64,000 bases of DNA from Cohnella sp. SGD-V74 (GCF_003001675.1 NZ_PVYW01000007.1:264322-328321), one strand, 5' to 3'; shown: positions 16,784 to 25,451, numbered from the stretch's first letter. Notes: generated by a model not told the origin, from the sequence alone. Translations and numbers: made by a program.

Positions 16784-17278
16784 TTGGATTCAATAGCCTG
16801 GAGAAACGCGATGGGCAAATTCGCGACGGGAATTACGGTCGTGACGACGACGGACGCGGACGGCAAGCCGCAAGGGATGACGGTTAACGCGTTTACCTCG
16901 CTGTCGCTCGAGCCGCCGATGCTGCTCGTCTGTCTCGACAACAAAAGCTCGACGCTGACGCATATTTTGGAATCGAGGAAGTTTTGCGTTCATTTTCTGT
17001 CGGAGGAGCAGGAGGCCGTCTCCCGGGCTTTCGCCCGCAAAGGAGAAGCCGATAAGTTCGAGGGTTTCCCTTACTTCGCCGGAGAGACGGGCGTGCCTGT
17101 GCTGGAAGGCTGTCTGGCATACGTCGAATGCGGCTTGCGCAAAGCGGTGGAAGGCGGCGACCACCAGATCCTGCTCGGGGACGGGCTGAAGCTCGTCGTT
17201 CCGTCGTCGGGGGCCGGCCCGCTGCTCTTCTTCGGAGGGAAATACGGCCGGCTGGCGGAAGAGGCGGAGGCTTCATGA
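16784..17278 (+). CDS. Flavin reductase, RutF/HpaC-like domain
   Basis: A 164-residue FMN-binding split-barrel protein (AMGKFATGITVVTT, GMTVNAFTSLSLEPPMLLVCLDN, CVHFLSEEQEAVSRAFA, YVECGL). It makes reduced flavin with NAD(P)H for the monooxygenase two genes upstream plus one. TTG 16784 follows GGGGAGGGA at 16770-16778; an earlier TTG at 16763 precedes the ribosome site. It overlaps the next gene by four bases. Confidence 0.88.
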   Translation: MDSIAWRNAMGKFATGITVVTTTDADGKPQGMTVNAFTSLSLEPPMLLVCLDNKSSTLTHILESRKFCVHFLSEEQEAVSRAFARKGEADKFEGFPYFAGETGVPVLEGCLAYVECGLRKAVEGGDHQILLGDGLKLVVPSSGAGPLLFFGGKYGRLAEEAEAS

Positions 17279-17790
17279 AGATTACCGCAATCGTAGGCAA
17301 TCCTAGAAGCCGCTCGAAGTCGTTCGGCGTCGCCGAAGAGATCGTTCGCCAACTGGTCGCACGGCTGGATGGAGAGGCCGACGTCGAGCTCGTCGATCTG
17401 GCGGATTACGCTTCCGCACTGCTGGAATGGGGCAATCCGGGAGCGGGGCGGATCGTGCAGCGCGTATGCGAGTCGGATATTGCCGTGTTTGTCAGCCCAA
17501 CCTACAAAGCCACCTATACGGGACTGCTGAAGCTGTTCGTCGATCAGCTTCCAATGGAGGCATTGTCCGGCGTGGCGGCAATCCCCGTCATGGTTGGGGC
17601 GGCCCCGCAGCACAGCCTGGCCGTGGAGGCGTACTTGCGGCCGCTGCTGGTCGAGGTCGGCGCCGTCTGCCCGACGCGCGGGCTGTACGTAATAGACTCC
17701 CAGATCGACCGGCTGCCGGAGACGGTGAGCGGCTGGTACGAGACGTCGTCCGCGGCGCTGCGCGGCGTCGTGTTCGGCAAGGGGGCATGA
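17275..17790 (+). CDS. NADPH-dependent FMN reductase, SsuE-like
   Basis: A 171-residue flavodoxin-fold reductase: GNPRSRSKSFGVAEEI binds the FMN phosphate, and FVSPTYKATYTGLLKLFVDQLP is the second family motif. It is a second potential source of FMNH2 for the RutA-like enzyme, which is unusual because one reductase normally suffices. ATG 17275 overlaps the upstream stop (ATGA). The longer frame from 17128 would run inside the previous gene. Confidence 0.88.
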   Translation: MKITAIVGNPRSRSKSFGVAEEIVRQLVARLDGEADVELVDLADYASALLEWGNPGAGRIVQRVCESDIAVFVSPTYKATYTGLLKLFVDQLPMEALSGVAAIPVMVGAAPQHSLAVEAYLRPLLVEVGAVCPTRGLYVIDSQIDRLPETVSGWYETSSAALRGVVFGKGA

Positions 17791-17806
17791 GAGGAGACGA
17801 AGCGAA

Positions 17807-18901
17807 TTGGTCACGCAAACGTTGGATGAAGCGAAGTCTACGGTGCAGACGCGAATATTGAACGCGGCGGAGGATATTTTCGCGCGGATCGGGTTCGCGG
17901 GGTGCCGCATGAACGATATCGCGGCGAAGGCCGGAGTTAATCAGGCGCTCATCCACTATTACTTCGAATCCAAAGAGAAGCTGTACATGGACGTCGTAAC
18001 TCGTCTATTCGAGCAGTGGGAGCTCCACGTCAACGAAATTCTTTTGGAGGACGAGGAGCCTCAGGCGCTGCTGCGCAAATATATCCGGGAGCACTTCGAA
18101 CTGAAGTGCAAGCTCCCCAATCTGCACATGCTCTACCATCGCGAGTCGCTGGAGGGCGGAGATCTGTTCCAGAAGTACGCTTCGGCCAAGTGGACCGGGG
18201 ATACCGAAGAGAAGATGCGGATTATCGCCGGGTGGAAGCAAGGGGGGCTCATCCAGGGACAGATTCACGAACGCGTGCTGCTGCAGTTGATCTGGGGAAT
18301 GATGAATCAGTTCTACTATCGCAGCGAGGACAACTTGCGGGAAGAGATGCAATTGCAAGGCTCCTATGAAGAAATGAAAGAGTTGCTGGCCGACCAGATT
18401 ATCCGGACGACGCTGTACGGTGTGCTCCCGCGGGACGAAGGGCAGGGCAAGGCGGAAGGCGGCGCGGCCGTCTCCCGAAGCGCGTGCGTGCTGCTGCCGA
18501 AGGAAGTGCGGGCTTACGATACCGCGGACGTCGAGGAGCTGCTGAACGCGCTGCGTCTTCTGCACGGGATGGAGCTCAGCGTCGTCGATAGCGCGGGGGA
18601 GTTGTTCCAAGCGATGGGCGAAGAAGATCCCTGCCTCGTCGTTGTACTGGCGGCGACGGCTTTCGGAGAAGTGCCCGCGCCGGTGCACGAGCTGTTGGCC
18701 CGTTCGGAAGCGGAGCCGGGGGCGATCGCCGATCGCTTCGTCGCCGTATGGACGGCGGCCCGGGAGAGACAGGCCGGCGACCAACTGCAGCGGACGCTGG
18801 AAGAGGCGTTTAATCGTCTCGGCGCATTCGCGGTGTCCCGCGTATCCGGCCAGAGCGGCCGGGAGTACGCGGAGCGCTGCGCTAAACTTGCAAGAAACTA
18901 G
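17807..18901 (+). CDS. TetR-family regulator with an extra C-terminal flavodoxin-like domain
   Basis: A 364-residue protein, far longer than the usual ~200. Residues 15-62 are a standard TetR DNA-binding domain (RILNAAEDIFARIGFAGCRMNDIAAKAGVNQ split over two helices, then YYFESKEKL). Residues ~65-200 fit the ligand-binding helical domain. From ~215 on, CLVVVLAATAFGEVPAPVHELLA and LEEAFNRLGAFAVSRV resemble a degenerate FMN-reductase/flavodoxin fold, close in pattern to the gene just upstream. TTG 17807 follows GAGGAGACG. It is likely the local repressor of the cassette. The extra domain assignment is tentative. Confidence 0.78.
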   Translation: MVTQTLDEAKSTVQTRILNAAEDIFARIGFAGCRMNDIAAKAGVNQALIHYYFESKEKLYMDVVTRLFEQWELHVNEILLEDEEPQALLRKYIREHFELKCKLPNLHMLYHRESLEGGDLFQKYASAKWTGDTEEKMRIIAGWKQGGLIQGQIHERVLLQLIWGMMNQFYYRSEDNLREEMQLQGSYEEMKELLADQIIRTTLYGVLPRDEGQGKAEGGAAVSRSACVLLPKEVRAYDTADVEELLNALRLLHGMELSVVDSAGELFQAMGEEDPCLVVVLAATAFGEVPAPVHELLARSEAEPGAIADRFVAVWTAARERQAGDQLQRTLEEAFNRLGAFAVSRVSGQSGREYAERCAKLARN

Positions 18902-18910
18902 GTGGTCGAG

Positions 18911-20446
18911 GTGAATTCGGATACGGCGAAAGGCTCGGCATCCAGGCTGAATTGGCTCATGTCGGCGCTTCTCGTCAGCATTTTCCTGACGCAGGTGGAT
19001 CAGACGATCGTCTCCACCGCGCTGCCGACCATCGTGTCCGAATTGAACGGCCTGGAGCATATGTCCTGGGTGTTTACCATTTACATGCTGTGCTCGACGG
19101 TCGTCATGCCGATTGCGGGCAAGCTGTCGGATATTTTCGGGAGAAAAGGCTTCTATATGTTCGGTCTGGCGGTGTTTCTGCTCGGATCGGCTCTGTGCGG
19201 GTTTGCCGGAAGTATGGCCGAGCTGATCGTCTACCGGGGCATTCAGGGGCTGGGAGCGGGCTTCGTGATTCCGATCACGTTCACGCTCGTGTTTACGATC
19301 ATGCCGAAGGAGAAGGCGGGCAAGTACCAGACGTTCTATATGAGCGTGTTCGCCCTGTCCTCCATCGTTGGCCCTTCGCTCGGGGCGGTCATTACGCAGA
19401 ACCTGGATTGGCGCTGGAACTTCTACATTAATCTGCCGATCGGACTGTACGTGTTTATCGTCTTGAACCGGACATTGAAGGAGAAGTCGGCTTCGAAGGC
19501 TCGCCCGTCCGTCGACGCGAAGGGGGCCGCGCTGCTGGCGATCACGACGCTGTCGATCCTGCTGGCGCTGAAGCTGGGCGGGGAGCAGTACGCATGGCTG
19601 TCCGCGCCGGTCATCGGGCTGCTGTTGGTCGGCGCGGCGGGACTTGCCCTGTTCGTGGCGGTCGAGAGACGCGTGCGCGAACCGATTTTGCCGCTGCAGC
19701 TGTTTCGCGTCCGGTCGATATCCGGAACGTTGGCGGCGACGTTCCTGCAGGGCGTCATTCTGTACGGAGCGCTGCTGTTCATTCCGCTGTTCGTGCAGGG
19801 CAGCATGGGCGGCGACGTAGGGGATGCGGGCAACACGCTCACTCCGATGATGTTCTCAATGATGCTCGGGGCGACGATGAGCAATGTCCTGATGAAAAGG
19901 TGGACGTACCGCGCGGGGATGATCGCATCGATGTCGCTGGCGGGCGCCGGCATGCTCGGAATGGCGTACATGCCGCTTGACGCGCAAATGTGGAAGATCG
20001 CTCTGGTTATGCTCGTCGTCGGGATCGGAATCGGCATTCTGATGCCGCTGGCCCAGATGGCGGTTACCTACGGGGCGGAAGATCGCTTCAAGGGCGTGGC
20101 GACGTCGACGGTCGGCTTCAGCCGTTCGGTCGGCGGAGTGTTCGGCTCGGCGGTGCTGGCCGCGATTGTGAACGGCAGCCTGTCGACGGCCGTTCGGCGC
20201 CATGCGGCCGAGCTCGGGGCGGCTTCGCCGGATTTCGCGAATCCGCAGCAGCTGCTGGCCGCCGATTCCTCGCTGCCCGAGCCGACCGCGGCGCTGCTGC
20301 GGCAAGCGCTCGGCGAGTCGGTGCAGCTCGGCTTCTGGTTCCTGGCGCTGGCCGCCGTCCTCGGCATCGTCGCGGCGGCCTGCTCGGGCGGCGCTCGCTT
20401 CCGCATCGACTCCGAAGCCGATCTGCGTTCCGCCGCCAAGGCGTAA
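18911..20446 (+). CDS. MFS drug/metabolite exporter, DHA2 (14-helix, EmrB/QacA) family
   Basis: A ~511-residue membrane protein with about 14 hydrophobic helices. Motifs include LDQT-like VDQTIVSTALPTIV in helix 1, GKLSDIFGRKGFY (motif A) and the helix 5 segment LSSIVGPSLGAVITQ (motif C, antiporter signature). GTG 18911 sits 5 bases after AGGTGG, which overlaps the stop of the TetR gene; GTG 18902 is the alternative. It closes the cassette and could export the substrate or a toxic intermediate, with the neighbouring TetR as controller. Confidence 0.9.
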   Translation: MNSDTAKGSASRLNWLMSALLVSIFLTQVDQTIVSTALPTIVSELNGLEHMSWVFTIYMLCSTVVMPIAGKLSDIFGRKGFYMFGLAVFLLGSALCGFAGSMAELIVYRGIQGLGAGFVIPITFTLVFTIMPKEKAGKYQTFYMSVFALSSIVGPSLGAVITQNLDWRWNFYINLPIGLYVFIVLNRTLKEKSASKARPSVDAKGAALLAITTLSILLALKLGGEQYAWLSAPVIGLLLVGAAGLALFVAVERRVREPILPLQLFRVRSISGTLAATFLQGVILYGALLFIPLFVQGSMGGDVGDAGNTLTPMMFSMMLGATMSNVLMKRWTYRAGMIASMSLAGAGMLGMAYMPLDAQMWKIALVMLVVGIGIGILMPLAQMAVTYGAEDRFKGVATSTVGFSRSVGGVFGSAVLAAIVNGSLSTAVRRHAAELGAASPDFANPQQLLAADSSLPEPTAALLRQALGESVQLGFWFLALAAVLGIVAAACSGGARFRIDSEADLRSAAKA

Positions 20447-20457
20447 ACCTTGGAATG

Positions 20458-20493
20458 AACCTCCGTTCCCTTTGCGGGATCGGAGGTTTTTTT
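20458..20493 (+). terminator. Rho-independent terminator closing the cassette
   Basis: AACCTCCG and CGGAGGTT pair, with inner TCCC/GGGA pairing, followed by seven T. It lies 12 bp after the MFS stop. Confidence 0.9.
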
Positions 20494-20750
20494 GGCATGG
20501 AGGGATGTGCTGGGGACGGCGACGAGACCGATGGGCGGCGGCAAAGGCCCGGCTCGGCAGGGCGCGCGTGAGTCGGAGGCCAAGAAAGTGCCTTGCGCCC
20601 TCGAAGAGGCCCGCCCCAATCGCAAAACCTCCGAAAAAAGACCAATCTAAGGGGATTTGTATATTTAAATCGTTATTTACTCATATAGAAAACCCGGTTG
20701 ACGCTCTTTACAATTGAAATTACGGGTGTACGTACTTTGGGAGCGGAAGG
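20494..20750 (+). other. Intergenic region, no gene seen
   Basis: GC-rich at first, then AT-rich from ~20640. An open frame at 20714 overlaps the chitinase-like gene and looks spurious. TTGACG at 20698-20703 has no convincing -10 at the right distance; the promoter of the next gene could not be placed. Confidence 0.5.
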
Positions 20751-22025
20751 ATGAGCGTGACAATGAAGATGACGAGCGGAAGGGCGTTTGCAATCGGAGC
20801 CTTTGCTCTGTCCGCGCTATTGCTGTTTGCCTATCTGGAATCGAATCGGGATGCCCCTTCCGCCCGAACGAACCCGCTATCCCCTTCGACGGCCGCGTCC
20901 GAACAAAAAAACGAGAGGAAAAACGAGATGAAACATGAAGTGAACTCCGAAGTTCCCGAGGTTTCCGTCGTCGGCCAGAGCCGCGTTCTTACCGATTCCG
21001 AGGTGACATCCTTGTGGGGCGGAATAGATCCGCGGTATTCGCCCGATCAAGCCGTTGCCGCCGTTCAAACCGCACTGCCGCAAGAGGCATACGAGCAAAT
21101 ATTTCCCTGCCGGATCGGATCGGCGGAATGGCACAGGGTTTCCGCCGATCTGCCCTTTTACCGCATAGATCAAACCGATTACTATTCGTACAACAACTTG
21201 TTGGCCGCCATTGCGGATGTCGCCAATATCAAATACAAGGTCGAATACAGGCAGGGCGACGTCCGGAACAGACGCGTATTTCGGTTGGACAAAGAGACCC
21301 GGACGGAGACGCTTGTCTACCAAGTCGCCGAGTTTGACGCTCCCTCCAACAGGACGGTTCCGATCGTTTCGCAATCGGTCGATTTCGGCGCCTTCCTTCA
21401 GGAAGGGTCCGAGCTGCAGCGCAAGCACGAGCTGGCGGCTTTCCTGGCCAATATCGCGCACGAAACGGGCGAAAATGTGCCGCCGTCCCCTAATGAGCCG
21501 AGGAGTGCGTGGGGGTTGTTCTGGAACGAAGAAATCTCCTACATCAACACCTCCGGCGTTCATTATTCCGAACCTCACGACGATTTTCCGCCGGTGGCGG
21601 GCAAATCCTACCATGGACGCGGACCGATCCAGTTGAGCTGGAACGCCAATTACGGTTTGATCAGCGGAATTATATACGGGGACAAGGATAAGCTGCTGCA
21701 GAAGCCCGAGCTTATCGTCCAGGACGGCAAGCTGGGCTTCATGACGGCCATCCTGTTCTGGATGACCCCGCAGCCTCCGAAGCCTTCCGCTCACGACGTG
21801 ATGGTCGGCAACTGGACGCCATCGGAATCGGACGTTGCCAAAGGGTTAACGCCGCCGGGGTTCGGCATTACCATTATGATCATTAACGGCAATCTGGAGC
21901 GCAATCTGGACGAAACCGACGGGCGCATCGCCCGCCGCGTCGGTTTTTACCGGGGAATTACCGGTTATATGGGAGTTTCGATCGAAGGGGAGAAAGTGAA
22001 CACGCTGGGCATGAGCCCGTTCTAA
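20751..22025 (+). CDS. GH19 chitinase-like glycosidase with N-terminal membrane anchor or signal
   Basis: A 424-residue protein: hydrophobic N-terminal helix (residues ~10-28), polar linker to ~65, a ~130-residue unassigned region, then a GH19 domain from ~205. GH19 hallmarks are AFLANIAHETGE (acid Glu238), WGLFWNEEISY (base Glu260/261), YHGRGPIQLSWNANYG, and FWMTPQPPKPSAHDV, where the Cys usual before HDV is replaced by Ala. GH19 enzymes cleave chitin or, in bacteria and phages, peptidoglycan. GGGAG precedes ATG 20751. Its stop overlaps the stop of the convergent sulfatase gene. Confidence 0.88.
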   Translation: MSVTMKMTSGRAFAIGAFALSALLLFAYLESNRDAPSARTNPLSPSTAASEQKNERKNEMKHEVNSEVPEVSVVGQSRVLTDSEVTSLWGGIDPRYSPDQAVAAVQTALPQEAYEQIFPCRIGSAEWHRVSADLPFYRIDQTDYYSYNNLLAAIADVANIKYKVEYRQGDVRNRRVFRLDKETRTETLVYQVAEFDAPSNRTVPIVSQSVDFGAFLQEGSELQRKHELAAFLANIAHETGENVPPSPNEPRSAWGLFWNEEISYINTSGVHYSEPHDDFPPVAGKSYHGRGPIQLSWNANYGLISGIIYGDKDKLLQKPELIVQDGKLGFMTAILFWMTPQPPKPSAHDVMVGNWTPSESDVAKGLTPPGFGITIMIINGNLERNLDETDGRIARRVGFYRGITGYMGVSIEGEKVNTLGMSPF

Positions 22026-23509
22026 GTCTGCTTCGTATAAGGCTTGGCCGACTCGTTCACGATGTCCTCGCCGACCGGGTACATCGTGAACATCCAGTGG
22101 TAGAAGTTGTCTCCGTTCTCCTTCAAGTAAGCGAACAGCCGCCCGTAATGATCCGCGATCGTCTCTTGCAGGGACGGCTCGTCAATCAGGTTGCGCATCT
22201 CCCAAGGGTCGGCTTCCAGATCGTAGAACTCGTTGACGTCGGGCGGGTTGACGACGAGCTTGTAGCGCTCGGTGCGGATCATTCGCTGCGGATACGGGAA
22301 ATGATGCCCGTGGAACTCGGCGAACATTTCCTCTCTTTCGCGCCAGCCCGGCTTCCCCTTCAGCAGCGGCAGCAGGCTCTGTCCGTCGTACCGCTCCGGC
22401 ACCTCTCCCGTCGCCTCGTCCACGAACGTCGCCGTCAAGTCGAGCAAGGAGACGAGACGGCTCTCTCTTTTGCCGCCGCCCGGCGCTCCGGGATACTTCG
22501 CGATCAGAGGGACGCGGTACGTATCCTCGTACATCGCCGGACCTTTGTCGTACAGCTTGTGGTGTCCTTCGAAGCTGCCGTGGTCGGTCGTGAACGCGAT
22601 CATCGTGTCGTCTGCCAGCCCCAGCTCCCGCAAAGCTTCCATCACCCTTCCGATCTGCTCGTCGATCAGCGTCGTGAAGCCCCAGTACATCGCGATCAGC
22701 TTTTTGACCTGCCGCTCCGTATACGACGAATAGCACCAGTGCCGGTAATAGTTATATTGCACCCGGGGCTTGCCCTCGAACGTCTCCCCGAAGCTCGGCG
22801 GCAGCTCGACGTCGTCCGGGTCGTACAGGTTCGCATACTCTTCCGGAAGGAAATACGGCATGTGCGGCCCGAAGAAATGCAGCCCCAAGTAGAACGGTTT
22901 CCCTTCCTCGAGATACCTTTTCCCATAACGCCTAAGCTTGCCTATCGCTTCCTCCGCCAGAAAGTAGGAGAACGTCGCCTCAACCGGTTGCTTCAGCAAG
23001 CCGCCCATCATATTGCCGGGTTTGCCGTTGTCGAACGTTCCCTGAATGACGTCCTCGACCCGGAAAGGCGGATAGCCGCGCTCCTCCAGGTAGCGGACGT
23101 AAGCGGGGTGATGGACGGTCTCGCCCCATCCGGGGTAATGCTCCCCGTCGAACCCGAATTCCTCCGGAGGCCGGTCTTTCCCGACATGCCACTTGCCGAC
23201 ATGGCCGACCTCGTAGCCGGCTTCCCGAAGCTCGCGGGAGAACGGAACGTGCGACGGGTCCATCTCCACCGGATAGCAGACGTTGCGCTCATAGTTGGCG
23301 ATCAGGCCGTGTTTGCTGGGCTTAAGCCCCGTGACGACGGAAGCGCGGGCGGGCGTACAGATCGAAGTCGGCGTATAAGCGCGCTCGAAGAGTACGCCTT
23401 CCGAGGCCAGCCTGTCGATGTTGGGCGTTCTGCACACCGAATTGCCGTAGCAGCCGAGCGTGTCCGCGCGTTGTTGGTCCGTGAAGAGGAACAGAATATT
23501 TTTGGCCAT
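22022..23509 (-). CDS. Type I sulfatase (formylglycine-dependent)
   Basis: A 495-residue alkaline-phosphatase-superfamily sulfatase. TDQQRADTLG carries a calcium-binding Asp (Asp11), and the sulfatase signature CTPARASVVTG places the catalytic Cys at residue 51, which must be oxidised to formylglycine by a maturase not found in this window. TTDHGSFEGHH is the second metal/catalytic motif. There is no signal peptide, so it likely acts on imported sulfated oligosaccharides in the cytoplasm. ATG 23509 is preferred; a GTG at 23521 directly abuts the upstream stop. It is the last gene of the operon formed with the two permeases. Confidence 0.93.
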   Translation of the reverse strand: MAKNILFLFTDQQRADTLGCYGNSVCRTPNIDRLASEGVLFERAYTPTSICTPARASVVTGLKPSKHGLIANYERNVCYPVEMDPSHVPFSRELREAGYEVGHVGKWHVGKDRPPEEFGFDGEHYPGWGETVHHPAYVRYLEERGYPPFRVEDVIQGTFDNGKPGNMMGGLLKQPVEATFSYFLAEEAIGKLRRYGKRYLEEGKPFYLGLHFFGPHMPYFLPEEYANLYDPDDVELPPSFGETFEGKPRVQYNYYRHWCYSSYTERQVKKLIAMYWGFTTLIDEQIGRVMEALRELGLADDTMIAFTTDHGSFEGHHKLYDKGPAMYEDTYRVPLIAKYPGAPGGGKRESRLVSLLDLTATFVDEATGEVPERYDGQSLLPLLKGKPGWREREEMFAEFHGHHFPYPQRMIRTERYKLVVNPPDVNEFYDLEADPWEMRNLIDEPSLQETIADHYGRLFAYLKENGDNFYHWMFTMYPVGEDIVNESAKPYTKQT

Positions 23510-23521
23510 CGGCCTGCGCAC

Positions 23522-24358
23522 CTACCCTTTGACGGCGCCGGCGGTCAAGCCGGAAACCATGTATTTCTGGAAAAAGAGGAACAGCAGCGAGATTGGTACG
23601 ATCGACGTGACGCACACGGTCATGATGCTGGCCCAGTCGTACGACAGCTCCCCGATATAGCGGATGGAGATGCCGGCGTTCAGCGTGCGCAGCTCGTCCT
23701 TGTTGATCAGCGTGAGCGAGTACAGGAAGTCGTCCCACGACAGAATGAACGAATAGATGCCGATGGAGAAAATGCCCGGCTTGGTCAGCGGCATGACGAT
23801 CCGGAACAGGATACCGAAGCGGCTGGCCCCGTCGATCTTCGCGGACTCTTCGAGCGCGACCGGAATGTTGTCGAAGAACACTTTGATCATCCAGATCGAG
23901 AACGGCAGGCTGGCCGTCGTCAAGGCGATGACGAGTCCCGTTCTCGTATTCAGCAGGCCGTAGCCGTTGTAGATCGTATAGAGCGCGATCAGCAGCGACA
24001 CGACGGGCAGCATCTGGGTCGAGAGAATCGAGAACATCGCCAGCGATTTGAAGCGGAATTCGAAGCGGGAGAAGCCGTAGCCCGCGAACATCGCGGCGAT
24101 CAGCGTAATGGCCGTCGAGCCGAAGCCGACGAGAAGGCTGTTGCGGTAGTAAGTCGTGAACACGTTGTCCGCGAACAGCTTCTTATAGTGCGAGAGCACC
24201 GGCTCGGACGGAAACCACTCCGGCGGAATGCGGAACAGCGCCGAGTTGCCCTTGAACGAAGTGAGCAGCATCCAGTAGAGCGGGAATACGAGAAACAGCA
24301 GGAACGCGGCCGCGCCCAGCAAGGGCAGCGCGGCTCCGAAAATTCGTCGTTGTCTCAA
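23522..24358 (-). CDS. Carbohydrate ABC transporter permease, MalG type
   Basis: A 278-residue permease with six helices and the EAA loop EESAKIDGASRFGILFRIVMP. TTG 24358 overlaps the stop of the MalF-type gene by four bases (TTGA), with AAGGAGG nine bases upstream, so synthesis of the two permeases is coupled. It is the second channel subunit; the ATPase is not encoded nearby. Confidence 0.93.
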   Translation of the reverse strand: MRQRRIFGAALPLLGAAAFLLFLVFPLYWMLLTSFKGNSALFRIPPEWFPSEPVLSHYKKLFADNVFTTYYRNSLLVGFGSTAITLIAAMFAGYGFSRFEFRFKSLAMFSILSTQMLPVVSLLIALYTIYNGYGLLNTRTGLVIALTTASLPFSIWMIKVFFDNIPVALEESAKIDGASRFGILFRIVMPLTKPGIFSIGIYSFILSWDDFLYSLTLINKDELRTLNAGISIRYIGELSYDWASIMTVCVTSIVPISLLFLFFQKYMVSGLTAGAVKG

Positions 24359-25293
24359 TGCGCCGAGCCTCCTTTGCCTTCCCCGATGGCGAACAGCCTG
24401 TTATATCCCCAGGAGAACAGCAGCATGATGATCAGCCACAGCGCGCCGATCGCCGCCCCTTTGCCCAGATCCAGATCGATGAAGGCCGTCTTGTAGCTGA
24501 AAATGGCGAGCGTCGTCGTCGCGTCGACCGGTCCGCCGCTCGTCATAATCCAGAACAGCGGGAACATCTTGAAGTTCTCGATGCAGGCGATCAGCGTGAC
24601 GGTCTTGATCGTGTCCTTCAGCATCGGCAGCGTAATGTAGAGAAATTGCTGGCGCTTGGAGGCTCCGTCGATCGTCGCGGCCTCATACATGTCGCCGGGA
24701 ATGCCCTGCATGCCGGCCAGCAGCATCGTCACCATGAACGGAAGCTGCTTCCACAGCGCGGCGAGCATGACCGCCCACAGCGCCAGCTGCATGTCGGACA
24801 ACCATTGGAGGGGCTGGTCGATCAGGTGAAGCGACTGCAAAATATAGTTCAGAACGCCGTACTGCGGCTGGAACAGCCACATCCACAGCAGCGCCCCGAT
24901 GATGGTCGGGACGACCCAAGGAATCAGAATAACGGTCCGGAGCGCTCTCCGGAACGGAATTTTCCCATTCAGAATAAGCGCCAGAGCCATGCCGAGAACG
25001 AACTGGATGGCGACGACAGAGAACACGTAGCGGAACGTCACTCCGATGGAATGGACGAAGTCGCCGTCGGCGAACAGCTGCTTATAGTTGTCGAACGAAT
25101 TCCAGACTTGACTCTTCATGCTCAGCAGAGACACCTGGAAGAAGCTCATATAGAGCGACTTGACGATCGGGATGCCGATCGTGGACAGCAGCAAAATAAA
25201 GGCGGGACAGATGATGACGGCCAGGAAAATCGCATCTTTGGCCTTCTCGCTCAGGCGGACGCCTCTTCGCTCCAATTGAACGGGTTTATGCAC
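24355..25293 (-). CDS. Carbohydrate ABC transporter permease, MalF type
   Basis: A 312-residue permease with six helices and the EAA loop YEAATIDGASKRQQFLYITLP. GTG 25293 is chosen because AAGGAA lies nine bases upstream; the frame stays open further to 25347, but those residues have no ribosome site. It pairs with the MalG-type protein and takes substrate from the lipoprotein encoded upstream. Confidence 0.92.
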   Translation of the reverse strand: MHKPVQLERRGVRLSEKAKDAIFLAVIICPAFILLLSTIGIPIVKSLYMSFFQVSLLSMKSQVWNSFDNYKQLFADGDFVHSIGVTFRYVFSVVAIQFVLGMALALILNGKIPFRRALRTVILIPWVVPTIIGALLWMWLFQPQYGVLNYILQSLHLIDQPLQWLSDMQLALWAVMLAALWKQLPFMVTMLLAGMQGIPGDMYEAATIDGASKRQQFLYITLPMLKDTIKTVTLIACIENFKMFPLFWIMTSGGPVDATTTLAIFSYKTAFIDLDLGKGAAIGALWLIIMLLFSWGYNRLFAIGEGKGGSAH

Positions 25294-25349
25294 GGAATTC
25301 ACTTCCTTGTGACGGTTTGATTGCCGGACGCGGGCATGACGAAACAAGC

Positions 25350-25418
25350 ATGGGGCTGCATCGCAAGCGAAGCGGGTCCGCCGAAGGCGGGCTTCGGGTG
25401 CTTATCGGGCAGCCCCAT
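25350..25418 (-). other. Long intercistronic stem-loop between binding protein and permeases
   Basis: ATGGGGCTGC (25350-25359) and GCAGCCCCAT (25409-25418) form a perfect 10-bp outer stem. Inside, GAAGC/GCTTC and CCGCC/GGCGG extend it. No T run follows, so it is not a good terminator. In maltose-type operons such structures stabilise the upstream message and allow more binding protein than permease; that role is inferred here. Confidence 0.65.
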
Positions 25419-25451
25419 ACGGGTGCAAGGGATGGTCCGGCGCAAGCCGGA

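Noticed and set aside
22097..24496. 799-codon open frame on the + strand
   Set aside because: It is antisense to the sulfatase and MalG-type permease, which have clear motifs; long antisense frames are common in this GC-rich DNA.
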